A stretch of 64,000 bases of DNA from Melastoma dodecandrum (lineage: Eukaryota > Streptophyta > Magnoliopsida > Myrtales > Melastomataceae). The stretch's first letter is position 1. Every line of letters begins with the position of its first letter. A model generated the notes under the pieces. That model was given only the letters and a program-made list of their open reading frames with translations. It ran no database searches and had not been told where the DNA came from. Location: positions 124,001-188,000 of the forward strand of contig JARUPY010000088.1 in the NCBI GenBank assembly GCA_029817715.1, in the 5' to 3' direction. The position numbers were made by a program, and so were the translations under genes. Of the stretch, positions 36,430 to 47,471 are shown piece after piece.

Positions 36430-38292
36430 TCAGGGCTTGATCTGCTTCAGCATGCTCACCACATCCTTGCTGCTTGGCCTCTGCTTTGGGTCATCCAGAG
36501 TGCAGAAGCATGCGATTTTCAGCACCAGCAGCATCTGCTCTTCCTGTCCATTCCCCATCAACCTCCTATCGATCGCTTCGCTGGGGTTCCCCAGACTCAT
36601 TACATGCCTCAACCATTGCACTATACCCCCCTCCTGTGTATGCTGGAAGAACTCGTCTGATGGCAGCTTCCCCGCCACCAGCACTCCGAGCATCACCCCG
36701 TAGCTGTAGATATCGCACTTGGCGGTGAACTTCAGCGTCTGGTGATACTCTGGGGCAATATATCCTACAGAGCCCGCCACACCTGACATGCTAATGTGGG
36801 TTCCCGTGCGGGGCATCGCTTTTGCGAGGCCGAAATCGGCGATCCGAGGCTCCATGTCTTCATCGAGGAGGATGTTTGCAGGCTTGAGATCCCGATGAAT
36901 TATCCGAGGATTATGGCTCGTGTGAAGGTACTCAAGCCCGGACGCCACTCCAATTGCAATCTTGAGCCTGCACGACCAGGCTAACTCAGTATCTCCTTTT
37001 GAAACCCTAGTCAGCAAATCCTGGAGGCTCCCATTCTTCATGTACTCATAAATGAGATAATGGCAATCGGGCCGGGGGAAATGTGCCAACAATGGCAGCA
37101 AGTTGCGATGACGGATCTCCCCCACGGTCTTGATCTCCGATCGGATCTGCCGCATCTTCTTATCATAGAACTTGCTATCCTCTTCCAGGAGGCGGGACAC
37201 GTCCTTTGACGGGTATAAGATCTTCTTAATAGCAATCATCTTACCATCACTTCCAGGCAACTCGGCCTTGTAAACCTCACCACATCCACCTTTCCCTATC
37301 ATTTCTAAGGAGGACACAACATCGTCCTCCTTGAGGAAAGCTAAATCTTCTACTTTCTGTATGATCGTACTATATATGACAGGGCCCGGTTCTTTCCCTG
37401 CGCCTTTGATTGCTGCGGTGGATAACTTGAGAATCACAGAGAACAATAGGCCCACTAAGCCACCGGCAATCGATCCAACCAGAAGTCCCACCAGCCAATC
37501 ACCCAATCTATGACCCCCGCTGACTTTGCGGGAGATTGCCGCTGGTGGGTCCACCACAGGTGCCGGAGCTTCATTGCTGGGAGTCCTTACAAGCATGTTC
37601 CTCTTGGGAAGGTCATAGCCCTTGAGGAAATGATTCGCCGAAAAATCGACATCCCTAAGAATCCTAGTAGACCGAACGGAACTAGGTGGGACTTTGCCCG
37701 AGAAGCGATTATTATCCAAATTAAGGATATCCAGGTTGGGCAAATGATTAATGAAGCTCAAATCCCCCGAAAAATCATTGTTGGAGAGATCGAGCATGCG
37801 AAGGCGCACGAGAGATGACAAACCGCCTGGTAGTTCCCCAGAAAGCCGATTGTTCCTCAGGTTGATAATCTCAAGACTCAAGCAGTCAGCGATCCGGGAG
37901 GGTACCTGGTCAACGAGGTAGTTGTCGGGTAAGGACAGCTCCTTCAGCCTAGACAGCCGACCGATGGAAGAGGAGAGGGAGCCCCTCAGCTGACGTGACT
38001 CAAAAACGAGTCTCGTAACCCTGAGCTGGAATTTGACGTCCCGGACGCTTAACGACGGATCTCTCTCGCAGACAACGCCGGGGAAGTCGCAGGGGGAAGC
38101 GGAGGAGGTGTTTGTTTCTATGCGGAGGCCGAGTTGAAACTGGACCAGGGCGTCATGATCCGAATGGTTGAGGCTTGGCGTGGCTTGGGACAGGAGGAGA
38201 AGTGAGGGGAGGAGGAGGAGGAGGGCTTTCCCAGCGACGGAGTGGGGAGTTAGGCGGGGTGGACGACGACTTGATGCCTGGTCAATAAGCAT
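36430..38292 (-). CDS. SOBIR1: LRR receptor-like kinase SOBIR1 orthologue
   Basis: Plasma-membrane co-receptor kinase that partners LRR receptor-like proteins in immunity and cell-death control. Intronless, 620 residues (Arabidopsis about 640). A signal peptide lies around residues 20-40 (LLLLLPSLLLLS). About five LRRs follow at 90-230 (LRNNRLSGELPGGLSSLVRL, LDLSNNDFSGDL). The transmembrane segment at 266-290 carries the GxxxG-type small-residue motif used for pairing with receptor proteins (GLLVGSIAGGLVG). The kinase domain has GKGGCGEVYKAEL, Lys356 in IAIKK, HRDLKPAN at 467-474 and DFGLAKA at 486-492. It reads as an active kinase. The closest family match is SOBIR1/EVR (At2g31880). No damage is seen. 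Confidence 0.94.
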   Translation of the reverse strand: MLIDQASSRRPPRLTPHSVAGKALLLLLPSLLLLSQATPSLNHSDHDALVQFQLGLRIETNTSSASPCDFPGVVCERDPSLSVRDVKFQLRVTRLVFESRQLRGSLSSSIGRLSRLKELSLPDNYLVDQVPSRIADCLSLEIINLRNNRLSGELPGGLSSLVRLRMLDLSNNDFSGDLSFINHLPNLDILNLDNNRFSGKVPPSSVRSTRILRDVDFSANHFLKGYDLPKRNMLVRTPSNEAPAPVVDPPAAISRKVSGGHRLGDWLVGLLVGSIAGGLVGLLFSVILKLSTAAIKGAGKEPGPVIYSTIIQKVEDLAFLKEDDVVSSLEMIGKGGCGEVYKAELPGSDGKMIAIKKILYPSKDVSRLLEEDSKFYDKKMRQIRSEIKTVGEIRHRNLLPLLAHFPRPDCHYLIYEYMKNGSLQDLLTRVSKGDTELAWSCRLKIAIGVASGLEYLHTSHNPRIIHRDLKPANILLDEDMEPRIADFGLAKAMPRTGTHISMSGVAGSVGYIAPEYHQTLKFTAKCDIYSYGVMLGVLVAGKLPSDEFFQHTQEGGIVQWLRHVMSLGNPSEAIDRRLMGNGQEEQMLLVLKIACFCTLDDPKQRPSSKDVVSMLKQIKP

Positions 38293-38646
38293 AGCGGCAG
38301 TTGTTGGTCTGAAACTTGGAGAGTCGAGTTTGGCGTGCTTCGTGAGTCTTATAATTCTGTGGACATGAAATAATATGTTGTTCGGGCCCGGCCCATAGGA
38401 GGGGACGGACAGTCAGAAGCAGGACAGTCAGCGGTGGGTGGGAGGGATTTGCCTCAGCCTCAAGAGAGGAGAGGAGTGGAGTGATGGAGGGGGGACAGGA
38501 GGTTTCGGGTAGATTCGTGAAAATAAAACTTGGGAGAGGGGAGTGAACAAACCCAGGACTAAAAAGCCAGGAGGCGGGATGCGATACTATAAAAAGAGTC
38601 TTTTAAGTATTCTTCTACTACCCTTCTTCACTGAGAAATAAAACCT
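38293..38646. promoter_or_regulatory. region between SOBIR1 and the MULE insertion, with a plus-strand TATA box
   Basis: Serves as the SOBIR1 5' region on the minus strand. On the plus strand TATAAAAA at 38588-38595 is followed by a C/T-rich start-site-like stretch. This is probably the original promoter of STR11, because the sequence just downstream (38647-38709) is repeated directly before the STR11 coding region. Confidence 0.5.
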
Positions 38647-38709
38647 TGAGCGAGCCCAGAGACAGAAAGAAAGGTAGGATTCTAATCTGATGAAATTCAA
38701 ACTGGGGTT
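38647..38709 (+). repeat. 63-bp direct duplication, left copy
   Basis: Identical over 63 bp to 47215-47277. It contains AAAG|GTAGGA, a possible 5' splice site. It abuts the left terminal inverted repeat of the MULE. Confidence 0.95.
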
Positions 38710-38784
38710 CGGACCTATTTTAACTGTGAAATTACCGTTTACCCCTACGGTAAAATTACTAAATCGTTTCCAATTTCCAGTTGT
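38710..38784 (+). repeat. left terminal inverted repeat of the MULE
   Basis: Inverted partner of 46474-46549; about ten mismatches. Confidence 0.85.
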
Positions 38785-39469
38785 AATGTTTTGTTCCCCA
38801 ACCCTCCAACGGCGTCACGGTCCTCCCCCGATCCCCCGCGATCATCCCCTACATCGTCTCCGTCGTCCCTCCCGATTGTCCCTTGCGATCGTCCCCTCGG
38901 ATAGCTTCAGGACTTCAGGTACGATTCCCTTGTCGATCATCGTGTTGATTTTCCTTTTGCCGTCGAACCCGGCAAACCCTAATGGGTGTTTTCCCCTTGT
39001 CGTTGTTCGTCTTGCTTTTTCCTTTCGCCGTCGTCTTAGCCGAACCCTAATTCGTCTTCTCCCCTTGTCGTTTGCCGTGTTCAGTTGCCTTTCGCCGTCC
39101 GACAGATTCCCTATTTTGTCTTCCCCCCTTCTGGTTCGTTGTGGTTCGTCGGCTTAATTTTTCTTCGCCGTCCGACCGCCCAAAAGCGTTATCCGTGTTT
39201 CCCCCTCGTGGTGAGTCGTTTTTGCTTTAGGGGGTAAGTTGGGTCGGTGGTGAGTTGGGTCGGTGGTCTGTTGGTTCAAGTTGGTTTAGGTTTATTGGTT
39301 AGATCGCAGACTCTCGGTGTATGTTTCTGCGTATATCGGCGATTGTAGGTGTAAGTCTGTGGCTATTTCATAAAATTTTATGGTTTGTGTTGATTGTAGT
39401 TGAAGGGTATGCAATGATTATGGCTTTGGCTTGATCGCAGCTGATAGTTTGATTGTGATATATGCAGAG

Positions 39470-42400
39470 ATGGATGGAGTAGACATTGAAGGAGTAGAGA
39501 TTGAGCAAGTTGAGATTGAAGCTGCAGAAACCAACATAAGTGGCGGCGATAAACAAACCCCTGAAATGTCCAAAAAGAAAAAGGGAAAGGCTTTGCGTGT
39601 CGCCCAGGTAAAGCGTACAATGAACTTTGTTGTTTGCTTTTATCAGTTGTCATTTTGGATTTGAGATTTTGTTCGTGTTGTTGACAGGATTACCTGTATA
39701 CCTGCTGCAGTCCAAAGAAGTTATTGTTAGTGTTGAACACGTTCAGCGAGGCTAAGAAATCCGCCCTAGCAGAACTCCGGTTTGATGGCCTGCTTCATCT
39801 CTCGAGTAAACATGTAAATCACAACGTTGTCAAGCTGTGCTTAAGGGCATTCGATCCAGTGAAGAGGGTGATGACCATCGATGGACGCGAACAACCATTG
39901 CTCTCTTCTGATGTGGAAGCCATACTCGAGATACCAAGTAGTAAAGTGGGTGTCCCATTTAGCGGACATATGGAGACAGTAAAGGATGAGCTAAAGGAGC
40001 ACATAAAGAAAGGGAAAATCTCTCTGAAGTCAGTAACGAATCAGCTCCTTTCCAGAGATCTTCCGGACGAGCTATGGAGAGTTGAGGCAATAATTTTCAT
40101 CATCGGAAGCTACCTGTGCCCAACTACTGCCTTTGATGTCGACAAAGACTATCTTCTTGCCACGCTGGATGTGTCGGCAATAGGAAAATTTGACTGGGCT
40201 ACTCATGTTCTTGATAGTTTGTGTACGCATGTCAAGACATATCAAAAACAGGAATCAAAGTACATAGGCGGCTGTGTGCATCTTCTTCCGGTATGACTTT
40301 TTTTTACTTTCGTGTTGCTTAATAATATTAAATGATTCATGTTATTACATTCAGCCTGCCTTGTTCTTGTGTATTATGTAGTTATTCTACGCGTGTAAAA
40401 GTGCAAAGGGTGGCGGTAATTTATCAATGGGCAATCGTAACATACTGCTGTGTCGAGAGTGGGATGACGATCGGCTGAGATCGTTTTTCAAAGCCGCAAG
40501 TGTGGATGTTGCCGATATTGTAAGTGTGGCTAACATAGCTTGCACATGGAATGTATTGGAGTGTAGCTATATCACTTATTCTTCCGACTTCCATTAATAG
40601 GATGTCGGAGAATTCGAGAGTATTCCAGAGGAAGAAGTAGATTGTGCGAACGAGTCAAGCCAGACTCAAATGGTTTTGCGTCGGTTGAAGGTAACTTCTC
40701 ATCGCAATTCACTATAATTGTGTATAATTATAGTATTACATATGTGTCCAATTTAGAATATTAAGACATTCATGTGTGAACAGACTATGGAATTTGCTGT
40801 AAGAAGACTCCAATCCAGCAATGAACACATACTACGTAAGTTGTCTTTGATTCTCACCGAAGTCCGAAGAGTGAGAGGTGATGATGGCATTCAGATGAAT
40901 AAACCCGACGTAGGAGAATTCCAGGCAACTGATGCTAATGAAAGTAATGTGGATCATGGTGTCCATGGAGTCAAAGAGTCAGTTGATCCAGTGCAAGAGG
41001 CTGGCCATGTCAAGCAGTCTGTAGACGATTCGAAGTGCGAACCAGCTCAGCCGGACGTGGGCGGTACTGAACCCGTATGTGAGGTGGGTTCCACCATGGT
41101 TTCTGAAAGAAGCTTAGTGCCGTTCTACCCTACTGCAGCAGCACAACCACTTCCTGAGGGTTCGGATGAGTATTCGATCCTCGTGAGGCAGAACTGGCTC
41201 GAGCCCTTAACAAGATCTCCGCTTTCGTCGGCACTGGAGGAATTGAGGAGAGTGAATCTGAGTTTGAGTTGACAAAGTCCGAGGAAGTGGCCAAGTCTTT
41301 TTTCATGCGGGATAAAGGGAAGGAGAAAATTGGAGAAGGGGCTGCAGTTGGACATCAACAGGATGTGAAGGCGTATGACAAAGGAAAACAAGCGATTGAG
41401 GTGGAAGATTCAGATGGTAGTCAAGAGGACCTTGTGCCGAAAGATTATGTAGGGGATATGTATGATTATCCTGTGTTGGTTCAACAGGAGCTTGTCGCCG
41501 CAGTCATCGGGAAGAAGAAAGTGGCAGAAGAAACAAATGTTCAGATAAAGGTAAAGGGAAATGTTGATTTATTGAACTATACGAAATGATTCGGTTTAGT
41601 AATTGTGTTATTATGAAATGCAATAGGAAAGCGGATCGTCTACTACAAATGTGTTCAACAGAAGGCAAACTCGTCGTACTGCGGAGAGGAAGCCATCCAT
41701 ATTCAAGAGCTCCCCTTTCGTACCGCCACAGCCAGTAATGCGAACAAGGAAGCGTGGCCGTGAAAACATACCTGAGGTATAACATGAAGCGACGTTGAAG
41801 AGGATTCCGTAGTGGTTGTTGATATGCGGTAGTTTATTTGTTCCTATATAGGCACTCCAAAAAATCATTCCAGACGATTTCCCCTTAAGTGAGCTTAAAA
41901 CGTTTACTGCGGCTCAGTGGAGTATTTTGAAGTATGCCTGGAATGAGGATCTCGACCTTAGGTTAGTGTCACATTCCTGGTTGTTGTATTGGATTTTTAT
42001 CCCTTCAGTTGACCATTACTGGTTGTAACTTTGTTTGGAATTTGAATGTGCAGTGAATGTCTATGTGTGACGGAATATGTCCATGTTAATAGGCACGCTA
42101 TGTTGTCTCTCAGACCTGATAGATAGATTAAGAATGATGTAATAATTTCTTTCTACTGACATTACGATTATAGCTTAACATATCTGGTATTTTATACTGT
42201 GATACTATCATCGCAGATCATTGACTTTCATACAGTGATGCTACAAACCACAGTAGATTATGATAAGAAAATGATCTGGTACCTCACAAGTTGGATAGGA
42301 GTTGGTCTCATATGAATCAAAATAATATTAATTTATACTTGCAAATTTTTTCTATTTTACTAATCAAACTAACAACGTCCAGAATCTGGCCAAAAATCAG

Positions 42401-43087
42401 TATAGTGAAGCTAAAATGCCAGTCATATCAAAATCTGGTGCGGCCTCTCTCTATTCTCATTATAAGTCCCACATCGGAAAGAATCATGAAGTGCAGCAGG
42501 TAAGTAATCTATCATGCCCCATTACTAACCATTTTACTAATTGTTCGTTCAAAATTAATTATCCCTTACTGATAACTAGTTATAGTTTTAGTAAAAGCTA
42601 CCGTAATATCTGCAGATTTTAATTCTGGTATGTGTGGCAGAGTCACACTGGGTATTACAAATAATATCATTCCAGACAGCGGAGGTGATCATAATGGACA
42701 CGCTTCACGGCTCACTGAGCAACTTCAAGGGAGGGCAGACCTTCATCGCCGTGTTGTGAAGTTGGTGAGCGTGATCAGGAAAGATAATAAAGTGAAGTCC
42801 AAGGGTAAAGGTTATGAAATACCCGACATCTGTTCATGGAGTATTACATACCCGCCAAATGTCCCAAACCAATTCGACGCAGGAAATTTGTACGATTAAA
42901 TTGGATAACTTTTTTCTACCTTATTCATCAAATACTTACCATGATCCTCTCATGTGTTGGTGGTATGCAGGAACGAATGTGGAATTTATGTCATGAAGTT
43001 CATGTCTTTGCCACAACCCCCACAAGGGGCTGAGAAAGTGGTATGGAAACACATTCGTCCGGCTACATCGCTCTATCTTATGAAATG
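39470..43087 (+). pseudogene. MULE-captured Ulp1-like cysteine protease gene, disrupted
   Basis: Multi-exon gene inside the MULE. Likely exons: 39470-39607 (MDGVDIEGVEIEQVEIEAAE), 39688-40290 (KHVNHNVVKLCLRAFDPVKR, SDVEAILEIPSSKVGV), 40382-40519, about 40601-40690, from 40783 on, to about 41550, 41629-41777, 41852-41960 and 42055-42126, with GT-AG borders. The first large domain resembles the N-terminal domain of plant Ulp1-type cargo genes. The last part reads VHVNRHAMLSLRPDR and then TAG at 42124 where a Trp codon is expected, followed by IKNDVI; this is the start of a Ulp1 (C48) domain. Near 42971-43087 NECGIYVMKFM preserves the catalytic Cys region. Ulp1 proteases remove SUMO; what the MULE versions do is unknown. 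The active-site His/Asp stretch is not recognisable. Confidence 0.7.
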
Positions 43088-43942
43088 ATTCGGTTTAAGA
43101 CTGATCATTCTGGTTGTTTAGCCGTTGTGGTTGCTGGAAATATGAAACATACATTATGGATATTGAGTACTTTAGCTGGCCGTAATCCCTGACTGCTTCT
43201 TCATTGTAGTTGTTGCTGTTTTGTTGACTGTGACGTAAGTGCTGATTTCTGGACTTCGTGACGTTGACTGGAATCGCTCCCATTCAGATTGTAGGTGATG
43301 TTGACAGGTTGAAGCTGGTGATAAGTCTTATCAAATGGTCTGGGAATCACATTACAAAAATTATACTGCAAAGGGTTAAGGATGATGACAAGACGAAGAG
43401 GAAGCGAATGGAGGATAGTGATTCAACTGTGTCTACCCATGCAAATCGTGCGTGATGACCAACTTCTGACTCGCTGCCGGCTTCGCTCTTTTTTATGGGG
43501 ATTTTTGCATAGCTGACTGCACATGGGATGATGACCAAACATAGTGCTGTTAGTTGGTGGAAATGTAGGTTGGCAGTTATGGTAGATTTCAAAATAGGCG
43601 GCAGTTTGCCAGAACCCACTGGACAGTTACTATTTTGTAATGTACAGCTTAGCACGCAATTATAAATGTCATGGCAGTTATCCTTAGCTGACACTCTGTT
43701 CTTTTAAGGATACACATTTACCTGTCCATAAACGGAGTTATCCTGGTAAATTACATTATCATGCGTGTCCGAAGTACTTTCGTTGCAAGCTATGCCTACC
43801 TTCCTGTCATCCACAGTAGACTGATCATGCCTTTGAGTGCTGCCGATATTCCGCCGCGCCACGCCACAGTATTTAACTTTAACACGTGGCTCATTAGTTG
43901 TCTTTAAATCCTCTGTTCCGCAACTTTGCTCCAGCTCCGCTA

Positions 43943-45829
43943 TCAAATTAGTAACTGTTTTCTCAGTTTACGAAATGATTCATCCGTCTTCCCGGCCAAA
44001 AAACACATACGTCTACAAGCCGCCATGAGAATACCCTGGCGCAGATCTGCAACATCAACCGAATATTCCTGGCTTGTAAATCCTTCAGAGTGAAAACATT
44101 TGGCTTTCCTTGTCCACCTTTTCTTCACAAGATGAACTGGTATGGTCATGAATCCTTCTACTTTCGCTACGTGGAATATATGACAACACGGATATCCAAA
44201 GGTTTCGAAATGTAAGCAGCTGCAACTAAGATGGACTTCCATCTTTGAAGATGATACTTGGACGCACCTATGCTCACCGTCGTAACATGAAAGTATGTAG
44301 ACCCTCGCGATGTTCCCATCGAGAACATTTTCGACGTAAAATCTCGATTCCTTTTGTATCTCATTCTGAACCTTACGAAACGAGGTCATCGTGTACACGC
44401 AACGTGCATCCTTCTCAAGTCCATGCAACATCATAATTGGCCTGAACGACTTCTGCGATGAGTTGAAGTCCTGCTCATATTCTTTGTGACGAAGATCAAC
44501 AACTGGACGCTCAAAGTTATGCACAAAATCATGGAGTTTGTTTTTCGCATTCACATATCCCTTCATAAACCGATGCATTCGTTCGCACCGTTGAGTGCTT
44601 ATCAGCTCAGCCCAAAAAATGACCATGTAAATATGTTTGCCACCACATATGTGTGCAGGCATAAATCTGTTGAAGCCACCTGTTGCTTACCGATATGTAT
44701 GATTCACCAAAGTCGACAACTCATCTTCAACTTCTTCAGATGGTTTACTGCTGTACATGAAGGCCGATATACGGGCTCGCAATCCCGGATCTTGTACGTG
44801 ACGTGCAATGTTCCGGCTGAAATGCCATAGATATAACCTGTGTCGTGCAGATGGCCATACTTCTCTCACAGATGCAATCATCGCTCGGTCGACGTTCGTG
44901 ACAACGCTAATCGGATGCTTTCCTCCCATTACCTGCGTATGACTATGTAGGAGCCAAGTGTAGTCATCAATTGTTTCAGAACTCATCAAGGCAGCACCAA
45001 ATACAGTAGTTTGATGATGATGATTAACTCCCACGATGATGACCATTTGCATTCCATATTTGTTTGTCTTGAACGTAGAGTCTAGAGCTATAACATCGCC
45101 GAAAGCCTGGTAATCAGCTATGGATGTACTATCGGCCCAATATATGCGACTGACTTGGTCTTTTTCAACAAAAGTTTCAAAGGTCATACCAGTGTCACTA
45201 CTTTTCCTAGACAGGAGGTAAGCAATGACGGAATCACAACTACCTTTTTCCCAAGCTGAGTCTTCCTTCAGCTTTCTGTTATTGAGGTCCTTCATCAGGA
45301 AACCAACATGTGAGTGTCCACCGGATACGTGTACAAGTAGTCGCATAATATCACACTGCCTAAATCCAACATCAAGCATTCGGTGAACAAATGTCATATC
45401 TTGGTCGGAAATTTCCCGCTGTTCTCGCATGAAATAGGACAAACCATTACTCACCATTTCATGATTGTGTTCCAACTTAACAGCAACCAGATTCCATTGT
45501 CCATTAAACTCGACTCTAGCTTTGAAGAAACAACTGCAACCTGTCTTCACAGACGACCTAGTCCGACTACTTTCCGTCAACACATGGGAATCAGAACATT
45601 CACCTTCCCTTGAGCAAACCCACTTCCTCATAACGCATTCACCATTTGGATGCTTTTGACGATCTCTTCTCCTAACTGAAAAGCCATGTACCATCGCATA
45701 CATTTTAATGAACTCTTCGACTTCTTCAGAATTACCAAATGACATACTCAACAACTGCTCGTCATTCATGTCCCTTAGTATATTAAAGAAATCATTCGTA
45801 TCCTGCTCACCTACAATCACATATATCAC
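43943..45829 (-). pseudogene. MULE transposase (FAR1/FHY3-like MURA), frameshifted
   Basis: Minus strand. N-terminal FAR1-type zinc/DNA-binding region (EEVEEFIKMYAMVHGFSVRR, then EHNHEM). The MULE catalytic domain has FGDVIALDSTFKTNKYGM and GAALMSSETIDDYTWLL, with the third acidic position in the SARHRLYLWHFSRN to STQRCERMH segment. A SWIM zinc finger follows (CSCLHFETFGYPCCHIFHV) near 44200. It cuts and moves DNA between Mutator-type inverted repeats. The frame breaks near 44690 and again near 44615, and the open readings begin with GTG rather than ATG. An upstream exon (about 46010-45905) may supply the start. A C-terminal tail runs on to about 43700 after a stop at 43943. FAR1/FHY3 transcription factors are domesticated relatives, but the inverted repeats show this is the element's own gene. 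Confidence 0.85.
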
Positions 45830-46473
45830 GTCACGATTGACAGATTTCGTTGCAGAATACGAGGCAAATAGATGAAAAAAGCGATGAGACGGAACCTACC
45901 AAATCGTGGGTGCTGCTGGTTGAAGACAATATCCATTTGTTCAAAGAACATATGACAGAGATGGTATCCCGTAATGCCGAGATCGTAATGGGCGAAGACT
46001 TCTGCTGCCACAGAAACTAATGGGCTACCGATTCTGCTTCATCAGAATATACCTGGTTTGCGAGAATTTCTTCCACCAGAGAAGACTGCCTTCTACTTTG
46101 TCATCTGTCCAGTCCGGCATTCACTGTGGTTCCGGAAGGACGGGTTATCGGACATTCAATGGAAAACAATGAACAAACACGGGATCGCAACTACTGCACG
46201 CTCGATGGATCAGTGAGGACGAGTTCCCGCACGGGACATCGAAGCTAGTGGAGTCAACGGGGATCGGAGCTCACCTCATTGTGCGAACAAGGAAGGGGTT
46301 GGAGTCGCCGATCAGAGGGGAGGTTCGGATGGGAAGAAGGGAGGAATGCGGCTCAATAAGTACGCTTTCGTCGGAACCATGTGGGAGTAAGGTGGACGAA
46401 GGCAGAAGACAAGGGACGGCGAGCAGGGGTAAACTGATTTACTAAAAGTACGAAGAGCAACCACGGGGGGAAG

Positions 46474-46549
46474 ACAACTGGAAATTGGAAGTGGTTTAGT
46501 AATTTTACCGCAGGGGTAAACAGTAATTTCACACTTAAATTAGGTTCGG
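46474..46549 (-). repeat. right terminal inverted repeat of the MULE
   Basis: Inverted partner of 38710-38784. Confidence 0.85.
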
Positions 46550-47214
46550 AGTTAGGTTCGGAATGCACTGTTTTGCACTGTTCTGATTAGTACATTACTA
46601 AAAAGTTTAGTAATCGATTACTAAATATTCGGAAAATTTTCTTAAAAATTAGTAAACGATTACGAAAAAATGACGACTTTAGTAATTTACTAACGAAGTT
46701 ACAATGTTACACAGTAATTTACTAATTTCGCTTATAAAATTAGTAAAGCATTACTAAAATCTTAAGACGGCGAATCGAGAAAATTACTAAAAATGGAAAT
46801 TTTACTAAAAAAATTGGGAACCCGTTACTAATTTATTACTGTTTGAAAATCCGAAAAGTTACTAAACTACGTTTAGTAAATCGGAGGTGAAATTTACTAA
46901 AAAGTTTAGTAATCGATTACTAAACTTGAACAGTGAAACTTTAGTAATGGTTTACTAAAAAAGTAAAAAATCACCGATATTTTTAGTAACCGGTTACTAA
47001 ACTTTTTAGTAAATTTCACGTCCGATTTACTAAACGTAATTTTAGTAACTTTCCAGATTTTCAAACAGTAAAAATTTATTAACGGTTTACAAATTTTTAC
47101 AGCAGTTTACTAACTATTTTACTAAAAAACGTCGTTTTTTAGTAAAGATTATTAAAAAAAGCCGATTTTTGTAAATTACGTAATGGTTACATGCACGTAC
47201 CGTTAGCCGCTTCC
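46550..47214. repeat. palindromic TTTAGTAA/TTACTAAA array outside the MULE right end
   Basis: Very AT-rich. It holds dozens of TTTAGTAA/TTACTAAA motifs in both orientations. The strongest part is an imperfect inverted repeat: 46834-46921 pairs with 46986-47069 (about 85 bp per arm) around a 64-bp spacer. Weaker pairing extends outwards to roughly 46590 and 47150. No ORF. It may be an outer extension of the right MULE terminus or a separate foldback-type element. Confidence 0.8.
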
Positions 47215-47277
47215 TGAGCGAGCCCAGAGACAGAAAGAAAGGTAGGATTCTAATCTGATGAAATTCAAACTGGGGTT
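47215..47277 (+). repeat. 63-bp direct duplication, right copy
   Basis: Identical to 38647-38709; followed by the leader region of STR11. Confidence 0.95.
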
Positions 47278-47471
47278 TGATTTGAGGGAACACAAAGAGA
47301 ATTAGCTCCAAGGATTTGGTTTTTCTTTTTAATTAGTTTAGGAAAGAAGGAATTTTGGGGGTCATTGATAATAATAATAATAATAATAAAAGGAAGAAAA
47401 AAGGACACTCCTTTTTGCTGCTCTACTCTACTTACTACTCTTATCCTTTTAAAAAAAAAAAAACATCGATA

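Larger units (their letters stand above)
38710..46549. mobile_element. Mutator-like element (MULE) with Ulp1-type cargo gene
   Basis: Terminal inverted repeats of about 75 bp lie at 38710-38784 and 46474-46549; the shared core includes TTTACCCCT(A/G)CGGTAAAAT and CCAATTTCCAGTTGT. Inside are a minus-strand FAR1-like transposase (43943-45829) and, convergent with it, a plus-strand multi-exon cargo gene ending in a Ulp1-type cysteine protease domain (39470-43087). This arrangement matches the Ulp1-carrying MULE class (Kaonashi-like). A standard 9-11-bp target duplication is not visible; instead a 63-bp duplication surrounds element plus right flank. Transposase and cargo are both broken, so movement would need an outside transposase. 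Confidence 0.85.

Noticed and set aside
43951..44662. Transposase as a domesticated FAR1/FHY3 host gene
   Set aside because: Frameshifted, and lies between MULE terminal inverted repeats with cargo.
46550..47214. CRISPR-like regular repeats
   Set aside because: Motifs are in both orientations with irregular spacing in a plant genome; a palindromic array fits better.
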